A stretch of DNA of 64,000 bases from an uncultured Clostridium sp. (GTDB lineage: Bacteria; Bacillota; Clostridia; Lachnospirales; Lachnospiraceae): the NCBI GenBank assembly GCA_947253885.1, contig CAMYAO010000003.1:62001-126000 (forward strand), in the 5' to 3' direction. Below, one piece after another: positions 18,440 to 27,732 of this stretch (positions within the stretch are counted from its first letter, which is position 1; each line of letters starts with the position of its first letter). The position numbers and the translations under genes are program-made. The notes under the pieces are model-generated. The model ran no database searches, had not been told where the DNA came from, and saw only the letters and a program-made list of their open reading frames with translations.

Positions 18440-18865
18440 TTATTCACCGCCTTCTAAGTCTGCACGGGAAACGATTTTACATTTGCAAGGAAGTTTATGC
18501 ATTGCAAGACGTAACGCTTCACGAGCGGTTTCTTCAGGTACACCGGAAATCTCAAACATAACACGACCCGGTTTTACAACAGCTACCCAATACTCCAGAG
18601 ATCCTTTACCGGAACCCATTCGTGTTTCAGCAGGCTTTGCTGTAACTGGTTTATCAGGGAAAATCTTAATCCAAACTTTACCACCACGTTTGATATAACG
18701 TGTCATGGCAATACGGGCTGCCTCGATCTGATTCGAACGAATCCAGCAAGGCTCTGCTGCAACAATTCCAAATTCACCGTTTGTGATTCTTGTTCCTTTG
18801 GTTGGTTTACCAGCCATAGAACCGCGGAACTGTTTACGATGTTTTACTCTTTTTGGCATTAACAT
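18440..18865 (-). CDS. rplP: 50S ribosomal protein L16
   Basis: 141 residues. [17 protein letters not shown] and [21 protein letters not shown] are diagnostic. It helps position A-site tRNA near the peptidyl transferase centre. It shares one base with the rpsC stop, so translation is coupled. Confidence 0.97.
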   Translation of the reverse strand: MLMPKRVKHRKQFRGSMAGKPTKGTRITNGEFGIVAAEPCWIRSNQIEAARIAMTRYIKRGGKVWIKIFPDKPVTAKPAETRMGSGKGSLEYWVAVVKPGRVMFEISGVPEETAREALRLAMHKLPCKCKIVSRADLEGGE

Positions 18866-19518
18866 TATTTATCTCTCCCTTCTGAAGCTTTTTTAGGAAG
18901 AACTTCACCTTTGTAGATCCAAACTTTAACACCTACTTTACCATAAGTAGTATCAGCTTCTGCGAATCCGTAATCGATGTCTGCTCTTAATGTCTGTAGA
19001 GGGATAGTTCCTTCACTATAGAACTCTGTACGAGCCATATCAGCACCGCCAAGACGTCCGGAAACAGATGTTTTAATACCTAATGCTCCGGATTTCATAG
19101 CACGACCCATGCAAGATTTCATAGCACGACGGAAAGCTACACGATTCTCTAACTGAGCTGCAATATTTTCAGCAACAAGCTGTGCATCTTTGTCCGGTCT
19201 TTTTACTTCTTTAATATCTACAATTAATTTCTTTGCTGTGTATTTTTGAAGTTCTTTTTTAACTTTTTCAATTTCAGCACCGCCTTTACCGATTACAACA
19301 CCCGGTTTAGCAGTATAAATCATAACTTTTACACGATCAGCTGTTCTCTCAATTTCAATATTTGCGATACCAGCACTGTATAGTTTTTTCTTAAGGAATT
19401 TTCTGATATTGTAGTCTTCTACTAAAAGGTCTGCAAAATCTTTTTCTGCATACCATTTAGAACTCCAGTCTTTGATAACTCCGACTCTCAAGCCATGAGG
19501 ATTGACTTTCTGTCCCAT
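18865..19518 (-). CDS. rpsC: 30S ribosomal protein S3
   Basis: 217 residues. [20 protein letters not shown], the KH motif around [15 protein letters not shown], and the C-terminal [20 protein letters not shown] are typical. With S4 and S5 it surrounds the mRNA entry. It is 9 bases after rplV. Confidence 0.97.
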   Translation of the reverse strand: MGQKVNPHGLRVGVIKDWSSKWYAEKDFADLLVEDYNIRKFLKKKLYSAGIANIEIERTADRVKVMIYTAKPGVVIGKGGAEIEKVKKELQKYTAKKLIVDIKEVKRPDKDAQLVAENIAAQLENRVAFRRAMKSCMGRAMKSGALGIKTSVSGRLGGADMARTEFYSEGTIPLQTLRADIDYGFAEADTTYGKVGVKVWIYKGEVLPKKASEGRDK

Positions 19519-19527
19519 ATTTCCCTC

Positions 19528-19914
19528 CTATCTTTCGTTAAGCACGATTGTAATGTGGCTCATGCGTTTTTCGATTCTATAAGCTCTACCCTGTGCTCTA
19601 GGCTTTACTCTCTTCATTGTAGGTCCTTTGTTTGCATAGCACTCTTCAACATAAAGGCCATCTGCCTTTAGTCCGTTATTATTTTCTGCATTTGCAACAG
19701 CAGATTCTAATAACTTTTTGATTACGCTTGATGCATAACGTGGGTTATATGTTACGATAGCCAATGCTGTTCTTACATCTTTACCGCGGATTGCATCTAA
19801 TACAAAGCCAGCCTTCTGAACTGACATTCTAGCAAATGATAATTTTGCTGAAGGTCTTGTATCTTTAATTGCATTTCTTTCTCTTTTTATCTGGGATCTA
19901 TGTCCTTTTGCCAT
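19528..19914 (-). CDS. rplV: 50S ribosomal protein L22
   Basis: 128 residues. RPSAKLSFARMSVQKAGFVL leads into the long beta hairpin that lines the exit tunnel, ending RAQGRAYRIEKRMSHITIVL. The hairpin tip, where macrolide resistance insertions occur, shows no insertion. It follows rpsS by 20 bases. Confidence 0.97.
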   Translation of the reverse strand: MAKGHRSQIKRERNAIKDTRPSAKLSFARMSVQKAGFVLDAIRGKDVRTALAIVTYNPRYASSVIKKLLESAVANAENNNGLKADGLYVEECYANKGPTMKRVKPRAQGRAYRIEKRMSHITIVLNER

Positions 19915-19934
19915 GGAAATAACCTCCTTTCAAA

Positions 19935-20216
19935 TTATCTTACGCCGCTTTTCTTTTCGTCTTTACCATGTCCACGATAAGTTCTTGTGGATACGAATTC
20001 GCCAAGCTTGTGACCAACCATATCTTCTGTCACATATACAGGCACGTGTTTTCTACCGTCGTGAACTGCGATTGTATGTCCAACAAATGTTGGGAAAATC
20101 ATGGAACGACGAGACCAGGTTTTTACAACCTGCTTATCGCCTGATTCATTCATTGCATCGATCTTCTTTAATAAGCTTTGATCAGCAAATGGTCCTTTTT
20201 TTAATGAACGAGCCAT
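19935..20216 (-). CDS. rpsS: 30S ribosomal protein S19
   Basis: 93 residues. [19 protein letters not shown] and [20 protein letters not shown] are the family signature, ending in the usual basic [14 protein letters not shown] tail. It is in the 30S head with S13. It is 11 bases after rplB. Confidence 0.97.
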   Translation of the reverse strand: MARSLKKGPFADQSLLKKIDAMNESGDKQVVKTWSRRSMIFPTFVGHTIAVHDGRKHVPVYVTEDMVGHKLGEFVSTRTYRGHGKDEKKSGVR

Positions 20217-20227
20217 TTATTTACCTC

Positions 20228-21070
20228 CTATTTGATAGCCTTACCGTCTCTTCTTCTTACGATAAGTTTATTGGAATGCTTATGTTTCTTTCTTGTTTTC
20301 AAGCCAAGTGCAGGTTTACCCCAAGGAGTACAAGGGCCCGGACGACCGATTCCTGTCTTACCTTCACCACCACCGTGCGGATGGTCATTAGGGTTCATAA
20401 CAGAACCACGTACAGTAGGGCGGATACCCATGTGACGTTTACGTCCTGCTTTACCGATTTTGATCAGGTTGTGATCTGCATTTCCAACAACACCAATAGT
20501 AGCACGACACTCGATAGGCACCATACGCATTTCCCCTGAAGGAAGTCTCAATGTTGCATATTTGCCCTCTTTTGCCATCAACTGAGCACTCATACCCGCT
20601 GAACGAACCATCTGTCCGCCTTTTCCCGGATGAAGCTCAATATTATGTACCTGAGTACCGACCGGAATATTTGCCAAAGGCAGGCAGTTTCCGACAGCCA
20701 CTTCCGCATCAGGACCGTTCATAACAGTCATTCCGTCTGTCAGTCCTACAGGAGCAAGGATATATGCTTTCTGTCCGTCTGCATAACAGATCAATGCAAT
20801 GTTTGCTGTTCTGTTCGGATCATACTCGATGCCGACAACCTTTGCTGCAATACCGTCTTTATTTCTCTTAAAATCAATGATTCTGTATTTCTGTTTTACT
20901 CCGCCACCACGATGTCTGACGGTAATCTTACCCTGATTATTTCTACCAGAATTTTTGCTCTTTTTCGCAAGTAATGAACGTTCCGGAGTCTTCTTAGTGA
21001 TTTCTGAGAAGTCAGAACCAGTCATGTTTCTTCTGGAAGGTGTATATGGGTTATATGTCTTGATTCCCAT
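20228..21070 (-). CDS. rplB: 50S ribosomal protein L2
   Basis: 280 residues. The N-terminal [13 protein letters not shown], central [16 protein letters not shown], and C-terminal [14 protein letters not shown] with the conserved peptidyl-transferase-linked His are present. L2 supports subunit joining. It follows rplW by 60 bases with AAAGGAGATTC before the ATG. Confidence 0.97.
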   Translation of the reverse strand: MGIKTYNPYTPSRRNMTGSDFSEITKKTPERSLLAKKSKNSGRNNQGKITVRHRGGGVKQKYRIIDFKRNKDGIAAKVVGIEYDPNRTANIALICYADGQKAYILAPVGLTDGMTVMNGPDAEVAVGNCLPLANIPVGTQVHNIELHPGKGGQMVRSAGMSAQLMAKEGKYATLRLPSGEMRMVPIECRATIGVVGNADHNLIKIGKAGRKRHMGIRPTVRGSVMNPNDHPHGGGEGKTGIGRPGPCTPWGKPALGLKTRKKHKHSNKLIVRRRDGKAIK

Positions 21071-21130
21071 AGTGAATCTCCTTTCAAATATGTTTCTTAT
21101 CGCACTTTACTGTGCATATTTTATCGAGCC

Positions 21131-21430
21131 TTACAGTCCTGAGAAGATCTCGATATCAGCGCTGTCTTCTGTTAACTGAACGATTGCTTTTTTCGTTTTT
21201 GCAGTCTTTCCGACTACCATACCGCGACGTTTATTCTTACCTTCCGCATTGATGGTATTTACTTTTGCAACCTTTGTTCCTTCAAACATTTTCTCAACAG
21301 CTTCTTTGATCATGCTCTTGTTCGCTTCCGGATGCACTAAAAAAGTATATTTCTTTTCAGCCATAAGGTTCATGCTTTTTTCCGTAACAACCGGTTTGAG
21401 GATTACGTCAAAATATTGTACGTTTGCCAT
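21131..21430 (-). CDS. rplW: 50S ribosomal protein L23
   Basis: 99 residues. [20 protein letters not shown] and [18 protein letters not shown] are typical. It lies at the tunnel exit, where trigger factor and the signal recognition particle dock. It shares its first base with the rplD stop. Confidence 0.97.
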   Translation of the reverse strand: MANVQYFDVILKPVVTEKSMNLMAEKKYTFLVHPEANKSMIKEAVEKMFEGTKVAKVNTINAEGKNKRRGMVVGKTAKTKKAIVQLTEDSADIEIFSGL

Positions 21431-22050
21431 TATGCATATACCTCCTCTAGTTTTGCCACTGTAGCTTTGTCAGCAATCACAGTGTCATATTTCAAAATAT
21501 CATATACGTTAACCGTATTAGTTAATGCAGTCTTTACATTTGGAACGTTTGCTGCCGAACGGATTACTGTTTCATCCTTATCAGCTAAAACTACCAATGC
21601 TTTTGCTACTTTCAAGTTGTTTAATACTGCAACAAAATCTTTTGTCTTAATCGCATCCAGTTTCAACTCATCTAAAACAACGAATTTCTTTTCTGCCACT
21701 TTTACAGAGAATGCAGATCTTAAAGCTGCCAGCTTCTCTTTGCGATTCATCTTTACAGCATAACTTCTCGGTACCGGAGCGAATACCACACCACCGCCGG
21801 TCCACTGCGGAGCACGAATAGAACCCTGTCTTGCATGTCCGGTTCCTTTCTGTCTCCATGGTTTTCTACCACCGCCGCGAACTTCAGAACGTGTCTTCGC
21901 TTTCTGTGTTCCCTGACGTTTATTTGCAAGTTGTGCAACAACTGCTTTATGCATCAAATGCTCATTTGGCTCTTTTCCGAATAGTACATCGCTTAAATCG
22001 ATATTTCCTACTTCTTCACCGGCCATATTATAAACAGATACGTTTGCCAT
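21430..22050 (-). CDS. rplD: 50S ribosomal protein L4
   Basis: 206 residues. The conserved extended loop reaching the tunnel is seen in [19 protein letters not shown] and is followed by [13 protein letters not shown]. In enterobacteria L4 represses its own S10 operon through the leader. Here the cluster also begins with a structured leader, but L4 control of it is unproven. It is 26 bases after rplC. Confidence 0.97.
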   Translation of the reverse strand: MANVSVYNMAGEEVGNIDLSDVLFGKEPNEHLMHKAVVAQLANKRQGTQKAKTRSEVRGGGRKPWRQKGTGHARQGSIRAPQWTGGGVVFAPVPRSYAVKMNRKEKLAALRSAFSVKVAEKKFVVLDELKLDAIKTKDFVAVLNNLKVAKALVVLADKDETVIRSAANVPNVKTALTNTVNVYDILKYDTVIADKATVAKLEEVYA

Positions 22051-22076
22051 CTGTATGTCCTCCTTTCCTATTCGAT

Positions 22077-22757
22077 CTACTGTGCTTTTACAGCTTCTCT
22101 AATAGTTACTAAAGATTTCTTTGGTCCTGGTACAGAGCCTTTTACCAATAATAAATTGTTCTCTGCATCTACACGTACAATTTCAAGATTCTGAACAGTA
22201 ACCTTTACACTACCCATGTGTCCAGGCATTCCTTTTCCTTTGAATACCTTACTTGGATTAGATGCCGCACCGTTGGAACCCTGATGACGATGGAACTTGG
22301 AACCGTGAGCCATAGGTCCTCTGTGCTGTCCATGACGTTTGATAGCACCCTGGAAACCTTTTCCTTTTGAAATTGCAGTAGCATCGATCTTATCACCGGC
22401 TTCAAAAATATCAGCCTTGATCTCATCTGCCAGATTATATTCATCCGCATTTTCAAATTTGAACTCACGAACAAATCTTTTAGAAGAAACACCCGCTTTT
22501 GCAAAGTGACCCTTTTCCGCTTTGTTTACACCGTGTCTGTTTCTGATTTCTTTTTTTCCGTTTGCATCTTTGCTGACAATCTTGTCTTTCTTGTCAACAA
22601 AAGCAACCTGAACCGCACTGTATCCGTCGTTCTCTACTGTTTTAATCTGTGTTACAGAACAAGGACCGGCCTGTAATACTGTTACCGGAACAAGAACACC
22701 TTCTTCATTGAAGATCTGTGTCATTCCGACTTTTGTTGCTAAAATAGCTTTCTTCAT
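22077..22757 (-). CDS. rplC: 50S ribosomal protein L3
   Basis: 226 residues, slightly longer than the usual 205-215. [20 protein letters not shown] and the C-terminal [19 protein letters not shown] are typical, with the central [19 protein letters not shown] loop that reaches the peptidyl transferase centre. A hairpin (22786-22801) lies just upstream of its AGGAGG. Confidence 0.97.
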   Translation of the reverse strand: MKKAILATKVGMTQIFNEEGVLVPVTVLQAGPCSVTQIKTVENDGYSAVQVAFVDKKDKIVSKDANGKKEIRNRHGVNKAEKGHFAKAGVSSKRFVREFKFENADEYNLADEIKADIFEAGDKIDATAISKGKGFQGAIKRHGQHRGPMAHGSKFHRHQGSNGAASNPSKVFKGKGMPGHMGSVKVTVQNLEIVRVDAENNLLLVKGSVPGPKKSLVTIREAVKAQ

Positions 22758-22785
22758 TAATTTACCTCCTGTTGTCTCTACAGCG

Positions 22786-22801
22786 GAGCGCCTGCGCGCT
22801 C
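22786..22801 (-). other. Hairpin upstream of rplC
   Basis: GAGCGC-loop-GCGCTC, six G/C-rich pairs with a four-base loop, in the 127-base rpsJ-rplC gap, about 16 bases upstream of the rplC ribosome-binding site. No T run follows. Confidence 0.4.
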
Positions 22802-22884
22802 ATCCTAGAATTGTCTTCGAACTGCAGGATCTTTATCAGAAACCGCTTTTCTCAAACTCTTCAGGTCCGAACTGCCTTCCGGTA

Positions 22885-23196
22885 TTATTTCATCTTGATA
22901 TCGATGCTTACACCTGCCGGCATTTCTAATCTTGACAATGCATCTACTGTTTTCTGAGTCGGTGCAATGATGTCAATCAATCTCTTGTGTGTTCTCTGCT
23001 CAAACTGCTCTCTGGAATCTTTATATTTGTGAACAGCTCTTAAGATGGTAACAACTTCCTTCTTAGTCGGAAGTGGCACCGGTCCGCTCACCTGTGATCC
23101 GGTTTTCTTTACAGTTTCAATGATTTTTTTAGCAGACACATCTACTAATTCATGGTCATACGCCTTGAGAATGATTCTCATTTTCTGATTTGCCAT
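22885..23196 (-). CDS. rpsJ: 30S ribosomal protein S10
   Basis: 103 residues. [16 protein letters not shown] and [19 protein letters not shown] are diagnostic. It is in the 30S head and also acts as NusE in antitermination. It is the first gene of the cluster, behind a promoter and a leader of more than 200 bases, with AAAAGGAGGCGAC before the ATG. Confidence 0.97.
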   Translation of the reverse strand: MANQKMRIILKAYDHELVDVSAKKIIETVKKTGSQVSGPVPLPTKKEVVTILRAVHKYKDSREQFEQRTHKRLIDIIAPTQKTVDALSRLEMPAGVSIDIKMK

Positions 23197-23423
23197 AAAA
23201 AAAGTCGCCTCCTTTTCGCACTTTTAATTAGTACGACAAGCGGTGACTGTACACTCTTCCGTGTGTGTCCTATGCACACCACAGATTCACTTTACATCTC
23301 TCTTGGTAGATATCAGTTGAAGTACAGTGACTTGTCGTCAGTTTCCTAACTTGACATTCGCTCCACGGAAAACCTACCACACAGGCAGCAACCTCACGCT
23401 TCATCGCTATCATGCCACAGCAA
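23197..23423 (-). ncRNA. Structured leader of the S10 cluster
   Basis: Between the promoter and rpsJ the transcript can form a long closing stem. ACGACAAG (23233-23240) pairs with CTTGTCGT (23331-23338), and ACTGTAC (23246-23252) with GTACAGT (23322-23328). Inside is a GTGTG/CACAC hairpin. No terminator-like T run is seen between the stem and rpsJ, so control, if any, would be at translation or by antitermination. This resembles an autogenously controlled r-protein leader; I do not identify its exact class. Confidence 0.55.
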
Positions 23424-23428
23424 TAAAT

Positions 23429-23457
23429 AGTATATAGGATTTCCCAATATAAAACAA
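23429..23457 (-). promoter_or_regulatory. Main promoter of the S10-spc-alpha cluster
   Basis: On the minus strand TTGTTT (23457-23452), 17 bases and TATACT (23434-23429), with a T/A-rich tract upstream like an UP element. It is about 230 bases before rpsJ. Confidence 0.65.
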
Positions 23458-23580
23458 CCTCTTTTTTATTTTTTTTGTTTTTTATTCCGTACAACACTTT
23501 GTACCAAAAGTACGTTATGATTATCTACAGCAGAAAAATTGTTGCCCTATTATATAAGGAATAGATAAAGGAAGTAAAGT

Positions 23581-24438
23581 ATGTGGATTGCAGATAATTG
23601 GAAAGATTATGAAATTTATGATTGCTCAAACGGAGAAAAATTGGAACGATGGGGGAGCTATACCCTCGTACGTCCCGATCCTCAGGTTCTTTGGGACACC
23701 CCGCACGATCACAGTGGCTGGAAACAAAAAAACGCTCATTATCATCGCAGTAAAAAGGGAGGTGGCGAATGGGAATTTTTTCAGCTTCCGGAAGAATGGA
23801 CGATCCGGTATAAGACCCTTACCTTTCACCTGAAGCCCTTTTCCTTTAAACATACCGGGCTTTTCCCGGAGCAGGCAACTAACTGGGACTGGTTTTCGGA
23901 ACTGATCCGAAACGCCGCTCGCCCCGTTAAAGTATTAAATCTCTTTGCTTATACCGGCGGAGCCACTCTCAGTGCTGCCGCTGCCGGAGCATCGGTTACA
24001 CATGTAGATGCCTCAAAGGGCATGGTGAACTGGGCAAAGGAAAATGCTGCCTCTTCCGGTTTAAAAAATGCTCCAGTTCGCTGGCTGGTAGATGACTGCA
24101 TGAAGTTTGTAGAGCGGGAAATCCGTCGAGGAAATAAATACGATGCTATTATCATGGATCCACCGTCCTACGGACGCGGACCGAAAGGAGAAATCTGGAA
24201 AATTGAAGATCAGATTTTTGATCTCATTACACTATGTAAACAACTACTGTCTGGAAATCCCCTCTTCTTTCTGGTAAATTCGTATACTACCGGTCTGCAG
24301 CCTGCTGTCCTTACCTACATGTTGAAGACAGCTCTGTCAGACTATCCGGTAAAAGTTGATGCTCAGGAAATTGGTCTCCCTGTCAGCAGCAACGGTTTTA
24401 TACTTCCCTGCGGTGCCAGTGCCCGCTGTACTTTTTAA
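23581..24438 (+). CDS. SAM-dependent methyltransferase, RlmI/RlmK-like
   Basis: 285 residues of a class I methyltransferase close to the COG1092 group (23S rRNA cytosine-C5 methyltransferases). Motif I is VLNLFAYTGGATLSAAAAG, motif II THVDASKGMVNWAKENA, and the catalytic region DAIIMDPPSYGRGPKGE. The N terminus lacks the PUA domain of E. coli RlmI and has instead a Trp-rich segment (ADNWKDYEIYD) ahead of the fold. AAAGGAAGTAAAGT precedes the ATG. It is a single gene, divergent from the ribosomal cluster. The rRNA target is an inference. Confidence 0.8.
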   Translation: MWIADNWKDYEIYDCSNGEKLERWGSYTLVRPDPQVLWDTPHDHSGWKQKNAHYHRSKKGGGEWEFFQLPEEWTIRYKTLTFHLKPFSFKHTGLFPEQATNWDWFSELIRNAARPVKVLNLFAYTGGATLSAAAAGASVTHVDASKGMVNWAKENAASSGLKNAPVRWLVDDCMKFVEREIRRGNKYDAIIMDPPSYGRGPKGEIWKIEDQIFDLITLCKQLLSGNPLFFLVNSYTTGLQPAVLTYMLKTALSDYPVKVDAQEIGLPVSSNGFILPCGASARCTF

Positions 24439-24493
24439 AATACAAGCCGACCGCATTACAGATTTTTCTCACTCTTATGAAAATCGTTTTTCT

Positions 24494-24516
24494 TTTGAGA
24501 GATCCCTACTCTCAAA
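24494..24516 (+). other. Hairpin downstream of the methyltransferase
   Basis: TTTGAGAG-ATCCCTA-CTCTCAAA, eight perfect pairs, in the 170-base gap after the methyltransferase. Only a short TTT follows, so it may assist the stronger terminator 30 bases further. Confidence 0.4.
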
Positions 24517-24544
24517 CTTTCAACCAACTAACACCTATAGAGTA

Positions 24545-24576
24545 AAAACAGGACATGCCAACACATGTTCTGTTTT
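24545..24576. terminator. Bidirectional terminator
   Basis: A 13-bp stem AAAACAGGACATG/CATGTTCTGTTTT with one G-T pair and a six-base loop; T-rich sides in both directions. It lies between the converging methyltransferase and the adhesin remnant. Confidence 0.7.
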
Positions 24577-24608
24577 AAATTTCTATCTGATCTCTCGATA
24601 TTCACTTT

Positions 24609-25007
24609 TTATCTGCGGCTTCTCTTTAAAATCAGAGTAAATAGTCCGACCAAAGCCAGTAGACTCATTGCCAGATATAACCCGATTTTTGCCATATCTC
24701 CGGTTTTCGGAGTCCCCGGTTGATTCGGTTTTACAGGAGGCCTTGGTGTCTCCTTTGTATTTGTGATCACAAATCCGTTTTTCACATCTCCCGTTATTGT
24801 GATATCATAACCGGAAATTGCCTCCTCTTTGACTGTATAAGTAATCTCTTTTCCGTCTTTGTACTGATCCAGATCTTTAAATGTATATTGCCAGTGGTTT
24901 GCCTTGGAAAGCTTCACACTTTCTATCTTCTTTCCGTCTGCATATAAGTGAACCGTCACGTGATCTTTCTTTGTTCCGACCCACTTCTTGTTTACCGGTA
25001 CGGACAC
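24609..25007 (-). CDS. Adhesin remnant, C-terminal fragment with sorting signal
   Basis: 132 residues: the last Cna-B domain (VNKKWVGTKKDHVTVHLYADG to GFVITNT), a Pro-rich spacer, then TPKTGD, a hydrophobic helix and the basic tail KRSRR. This is a class of sortase signal in which the first Leu of LPXTG is replaced by Thr. The frame is GTG-started only by chance, in the middle of the parent protein. Confidence 0.6.
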   Translation of the reverse strand: MSVPVNKKWVGTKKDHVTVHLYADGKKIESVKLSKANHWQYTFKDLDQYKDGKEITYTVKEEAISGYDITITGDVKNGFVITNTKETPRPPVKPNQPGTPKTGDMAKIGLYLAMSLLALVGLFTLILKRSRR

Positions 25008-25741
25008 CTTTCCGGTAATCGTATTGGTGATCGTAAAGCCGTCTTTTGCAGTTTCGCTGATTCCACCGGTATACCCTTTACAGATACCTCTGAAACAGTG
25101 TATACAATCTCGTGACCGTCTGTTCCGTCATATTTCAAAATATCCTTAAATTCACCTTTCCACTGAGAAGCAGAATTTAATGTAATTGACTTACCGGTAT
25201 CTTTGTTGTCCGCCAGTAAATTGACTGTTACGGAATCTGCCGCTTTTCCAACCCTTTTTTTGGTGACCGGGATACGGATTTTTTCTATATTTTTATTAGT
25301 AACGAGATAGCCGTCTTTCTGAGAACCTGTTACATTGCTCTCATAATCGGACAGTGTATCTTCTTTTACCGTATACTTATTCTCGTTTCCGTCTTTATTA
25401 AATTTTCTTAAGTTGTCAAATTTGCCTTTCCAGATGTTTGTCTTGTCTAATACTACACTCTTGCCGGTATCCTTATTATCTGCATACAAATGGATTTTAA
25501 CAGAATCCGCTTCTTTCCCGATCCATTTTTTTACAGATACAGATGTTTTAATAGGTTTATCGGTAATAGTCTTAATCACGGCATTTCCATCCGATACAGA
25601 AACCGTTATCTCTTCTGAATTCAATTCATAGCCACGCGGTGCGGTTATTTCCTTTATTTTATAATCGCCTGCTACCAGTTTCTCAGAAACAGCCTCTCCG
25701 TTGCTGTCTGTTTTGATTGTGTAGGTCTTACCGTCTGACAC
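24992..25741 (-). CDS. Adhesin remnant, middle fragment with Cna-B repeats
   Basis: 249 residues, with two full Cna-B domains (each opening VKKWIGKEADSVKIHLYAD or a variant, and closing with YTVKE or YTVSE) after the end of a collar domain. Lys in the first strand and Glu in YTVxE fit an isopeptide-bonded Cna-B. The last 20 or so residues (from about PVESAKLQ) are out of frame nonsense. Confidence 0.6.
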   Translation of the reverse strand: MSDGKTYTIKTDSNGEAVSEKLVAGDYKIKEITAPRGYELNSEEITVSVSDGNAVIKTITDKPIKTSVSVKKWIGKEADSVKIHLYADNKDTGKSVVLDKTNIWKGKFDNLRKFNKDGNENKYTVKEDTLSDYESNVTGSQKDGYLVTNKNIEKIRIPVTKKRVGKAADSVTVNLLADNKDTGKSITLNSASQWKGEFKDILKYDGTDGHEIVYTVSEVSVKGIPVESAKLQKTALRSPIRLPERCPYR

Positions 25742-25751
25742 TCTTGTAAGT

Positions 25752-26777
25752 TTAAACTCGGCATTGGCAAGCTTTTTCCTGATTTTCAGAATCTACCTTG
25801 ATAATCTTAATCTTATTTGTCAGATCACCTGCACCGCTCCCTCCGGAACTGGAGGATTGATGTACTGCCTCATAGTTCTTGGTAACTTCTATAGAAGTCA
25901 ACAACATAATATTTTTCAATCTGGTTCCCGGTGTGTAAGTAGTTCTGTAATTAAATTGATACTGATCGCCACTTAAATCTCCCATTTTCAGAGTAAAAGT
26001 TTTTCCATCCGGAGAAATTACAAGCTTATTAGTCAGATCAACTGTTTCCACAACTTGAGTTATATTTCCTTTGGCATCAAATTTAATCTTTTGTATACTA
26101 AAGGTATCTTTTAAAAATGTCTCCCCGGAATCACCCAACGTATCTGTAATCACTACGTTATGCAGTGTCGACCCCATATGATTAATACGTCCGCTCCAAA
26201 CTGCTCCATTCCGCTTATTCTCGTCTCCGGATCCCCACTTAAGCAATGTTTCATTTTTAAGATCTTTTGGACCGATTACATTAGTAGTTGTTGTTAGAAC
26301 CTGTCCGCTTATAGTTATGGAGAATAAATTTTGCTGATCCAGCTTTATTTTTGTCCGATCAAAACGAGCTGCCAGAAATATATTTCCCTTTACATTATAT
26401 TTATTCTCTACATAATCGGTGAAGATAACTTTTACCGTCCCTCCTCCGTTTTCATTCGGAGTGACGTGTGCCTTTGCGATAACCGTATGACCGTCCAGTG
26501 CATAGAGATCAAAGTCTACAGCCGATGATTTGCTTGGAAATTTCATTTTGTCCGGCAGGGTTATGTTAAAATAATCTCCCTTATGAAGTTCTGTTCCATT
26601 TCCGCTTGCATCCCAATCCATACTTAAATAAAATGAGTCTGTATAGAATATTTTGTCCGTCTCTTCTTTTTGCCAACTTAGAAGTTTAAAGTTTGTAACT
26701 TTTACACCAACTTCTTTTTCTGCTCTCTCTGCATGTGCAAAAGTTCCCATTCCCTGAAAAATCATACTGAAGATCAT
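25752..26777 (-). CDS. Adhesin remnant, N-terminal ligand-binding fragment
   Basis: 341 residues. The start keeps only the hydrophobic and cleavage part of a signal peptide (MIFSMIFQGMGTFAHAE), without the basic n-region. The body, with strand-rich segments such as GDYFNITLPDKMKF and TLHNVVITDTLGDSG, resembles Ig-like adhesins of Gram-positive surface proteins. The last five residues are out of frame. No Shine-Dalgarno or promoter lies between it and the corA terminator, so expression is doubtful. Confidence 0.6.
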   Translation of the reverse strand: MIFSMIFQGMGTFAHAERAEKEVGVKVTNFKLLSWQKEETDKIFYTDSFYLSMDWDASGNGTELHKGDYFNITLPDKMKFPSKSSAVDFDLYALDGHTVIAKAHVTPNENGGGTVKVIFTDYVENKYNVKGNIFLAARFDRTKIKLDQQNLFSITISGQVLTTTTNVIGPKDLKNETLLKWGSGDENKRNGAVWSGRINHMGSTLHNVVITDTLGDSGETFLKDTFSIQKIKFDAKGNITQVVETVDLTNKLVISPDGKTFTLKMGDLSGDQYQFNYRTTYTPGTRLKNIMLLTSIEVTKNYEAVHQSSSSGGSGAGDLTNKIKIIKVDSENQEKACQCRV

Positions 26778-26812
26778 CAGTCACATATCCGGTCATATAT
26801 ACCTTTTTATAA

Positions 26813-26874
26813 AACAAAAAACCTGAAATTTCCTTACCACTCACAACACAGTAAAGAAATCTCAGGTCTTTTCA
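26813..26874 (-). terminator. corA terminator
   Basis: On the minus strand a 16-bp stem (CCTGAGATTTCTTTAC with GTAAGGAAATTTCAGG, two G-T pairs) around a 14-base loop is followed by TTTTTTGTTTT. It ends only about 40 bases before the adhesin remnant start. Confidence 0.8.
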
Positions 26875-26880
26875 TACCAT

Positions 26881-27732
26881 CTACTTTTTTCTTAATATAT
26901 AAAGAACTAAAATACAAACAACCAATGTGCCGATTGTAATCCAAGCGAATCCGAAAAAGTTTTTTGTCAACGGAATATTCACGTTCATACCGAAAAAACC
27001 GGAAATAATAGTCGGTCTCGCCATTACCAGAGTAATGGAAGTCAGATACTTCATGACATTGTTCAATCGATTGTTGATCAGAGAGGATAACATCTCCCTC
27101 GTTCCGTTTACGATATCTCGATAAATCGAAGTCATCTCAATCGCCTGCCGATTTTCTACAATCACATCATCCATCAGCTCGGTATCCTCCGGAAACTGCT
27201 CCAATCGTTTATACCTTGATGAACGATCCAGTACTACACCATTTGCACGCAAAGAGGTGGCAAAGTATACCAGCGTGGATTCCAATTCATGAAGATCTAC
27301 CAGATCGTCGTCTTCTGTACGCTCTCCGACCCTCTCCTCTATCTCCGTTCTCTTTTTGTCAATAATTCGAAGGGTGGTCTGATACATCACCGCCGCCCGA
27401 AACAGTATCTGATATACAAACCTCATCCTCTTTTTTGTGGAAAACTCTCTTACTCTGCGCTCCACAAAATGCTGTAAAATCGGTGTCTCCTCCGTACATA
27501 TCGTAATAATCGCCGATTTTGCAAGAATAATACCCAAAGGAATGGTCGTATATGTCTTGGACTCATGACGAATCTCTGTTGTAAGAATATCCACCAAAAT
27601 CAAAGTATATCCGTCTTCCAGATCGATACGGGAACTCTCTTCATCATCCAGTGCGGCACAGGCATCTGAAATATCTATATCATAATGCAGCGATATTTCC
27701 TGTAGTTCCTCTACCGTGGGGTTTGTCAACAT
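26881..27732 (-). CDS. corA: CorA-family divalent metal transporter
   Basis: 283 residues. The C-terminal pore region contains ISGFFGMNVNIPL, the GMN filter of CorA Mg2+/Co2+ channels, and a final membrane helix with the basic end RKK. The preceding region is the long helix funnel (ERRVREFSTKKRMRF, YRDIVNGTREMLSSLINNRLN). It begins directly at the TNPTVEEL-type segment, which in relatives is preceded by about 25 residues, so the N terminus is short. AAGGTGGGTG is positioned for ATG 27732, and a TGA in frame closes anything upstream. It has its own terminator. Confidence 0.85.
   Translation of the reverse strand: MLTNPTVEELQEISLHYDIDISDACAALDDEESSRIDLEDGYTLILVDILTTEIRHESKTYTTIPLGIILAKSAIITICTEETPILQHFVERRVREFSTKKRMRFVYQILFRAAVMYQTTLRIIDKKRTEIEERVGERTEDDDLVDLHELESTLVYFATSLRANGVVLDRSSRYKRLEQFPEDTELMDDVIVENRQAIEMTSIYRDIVNGTREMLSSLINNRLNNVMKYLTSITLVMARPTIISGFFGMNVNIPLTKNFFGFAWITIGTLVVCILVLYILRKK

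Larger units (their letters stand above)
24609..26777 (-). pseudogene. Decayed LPXTG-type adhesin with Cna-B repeats
   Basis: Three adjacent minus-strand frames join into one surface protein of about 720 residues. In order it has a remnant signal peptide, an Ig-like MSCRAMM-type adhesin region, a SpaA/Cna-B-like collar, three Cna-B domains, and a sorting signal. Two frameshifts interrupt it. An extra A in an A5 run (25773-25777) shifts ...SENQEKACQC; with four As the reading continues EKLANAEFKLTRVSDG. A base is missing near 25070, where adding one T restores VSVKGYTGGISETAKDGF. The 5' end is also truncated, with an in-frame TGA two codons before the first ATG. Sequencing error could explain the frameshifts but not the truncated start. 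Confidence 0.8.

Noticed and set aside
25752..25790. Programmed frameshift in the adhesin
   Set aside because: The A5 run has no slippery heptamer or downstream pseudoknot, and a second, different frameshift and a truncated start point to decay or error.
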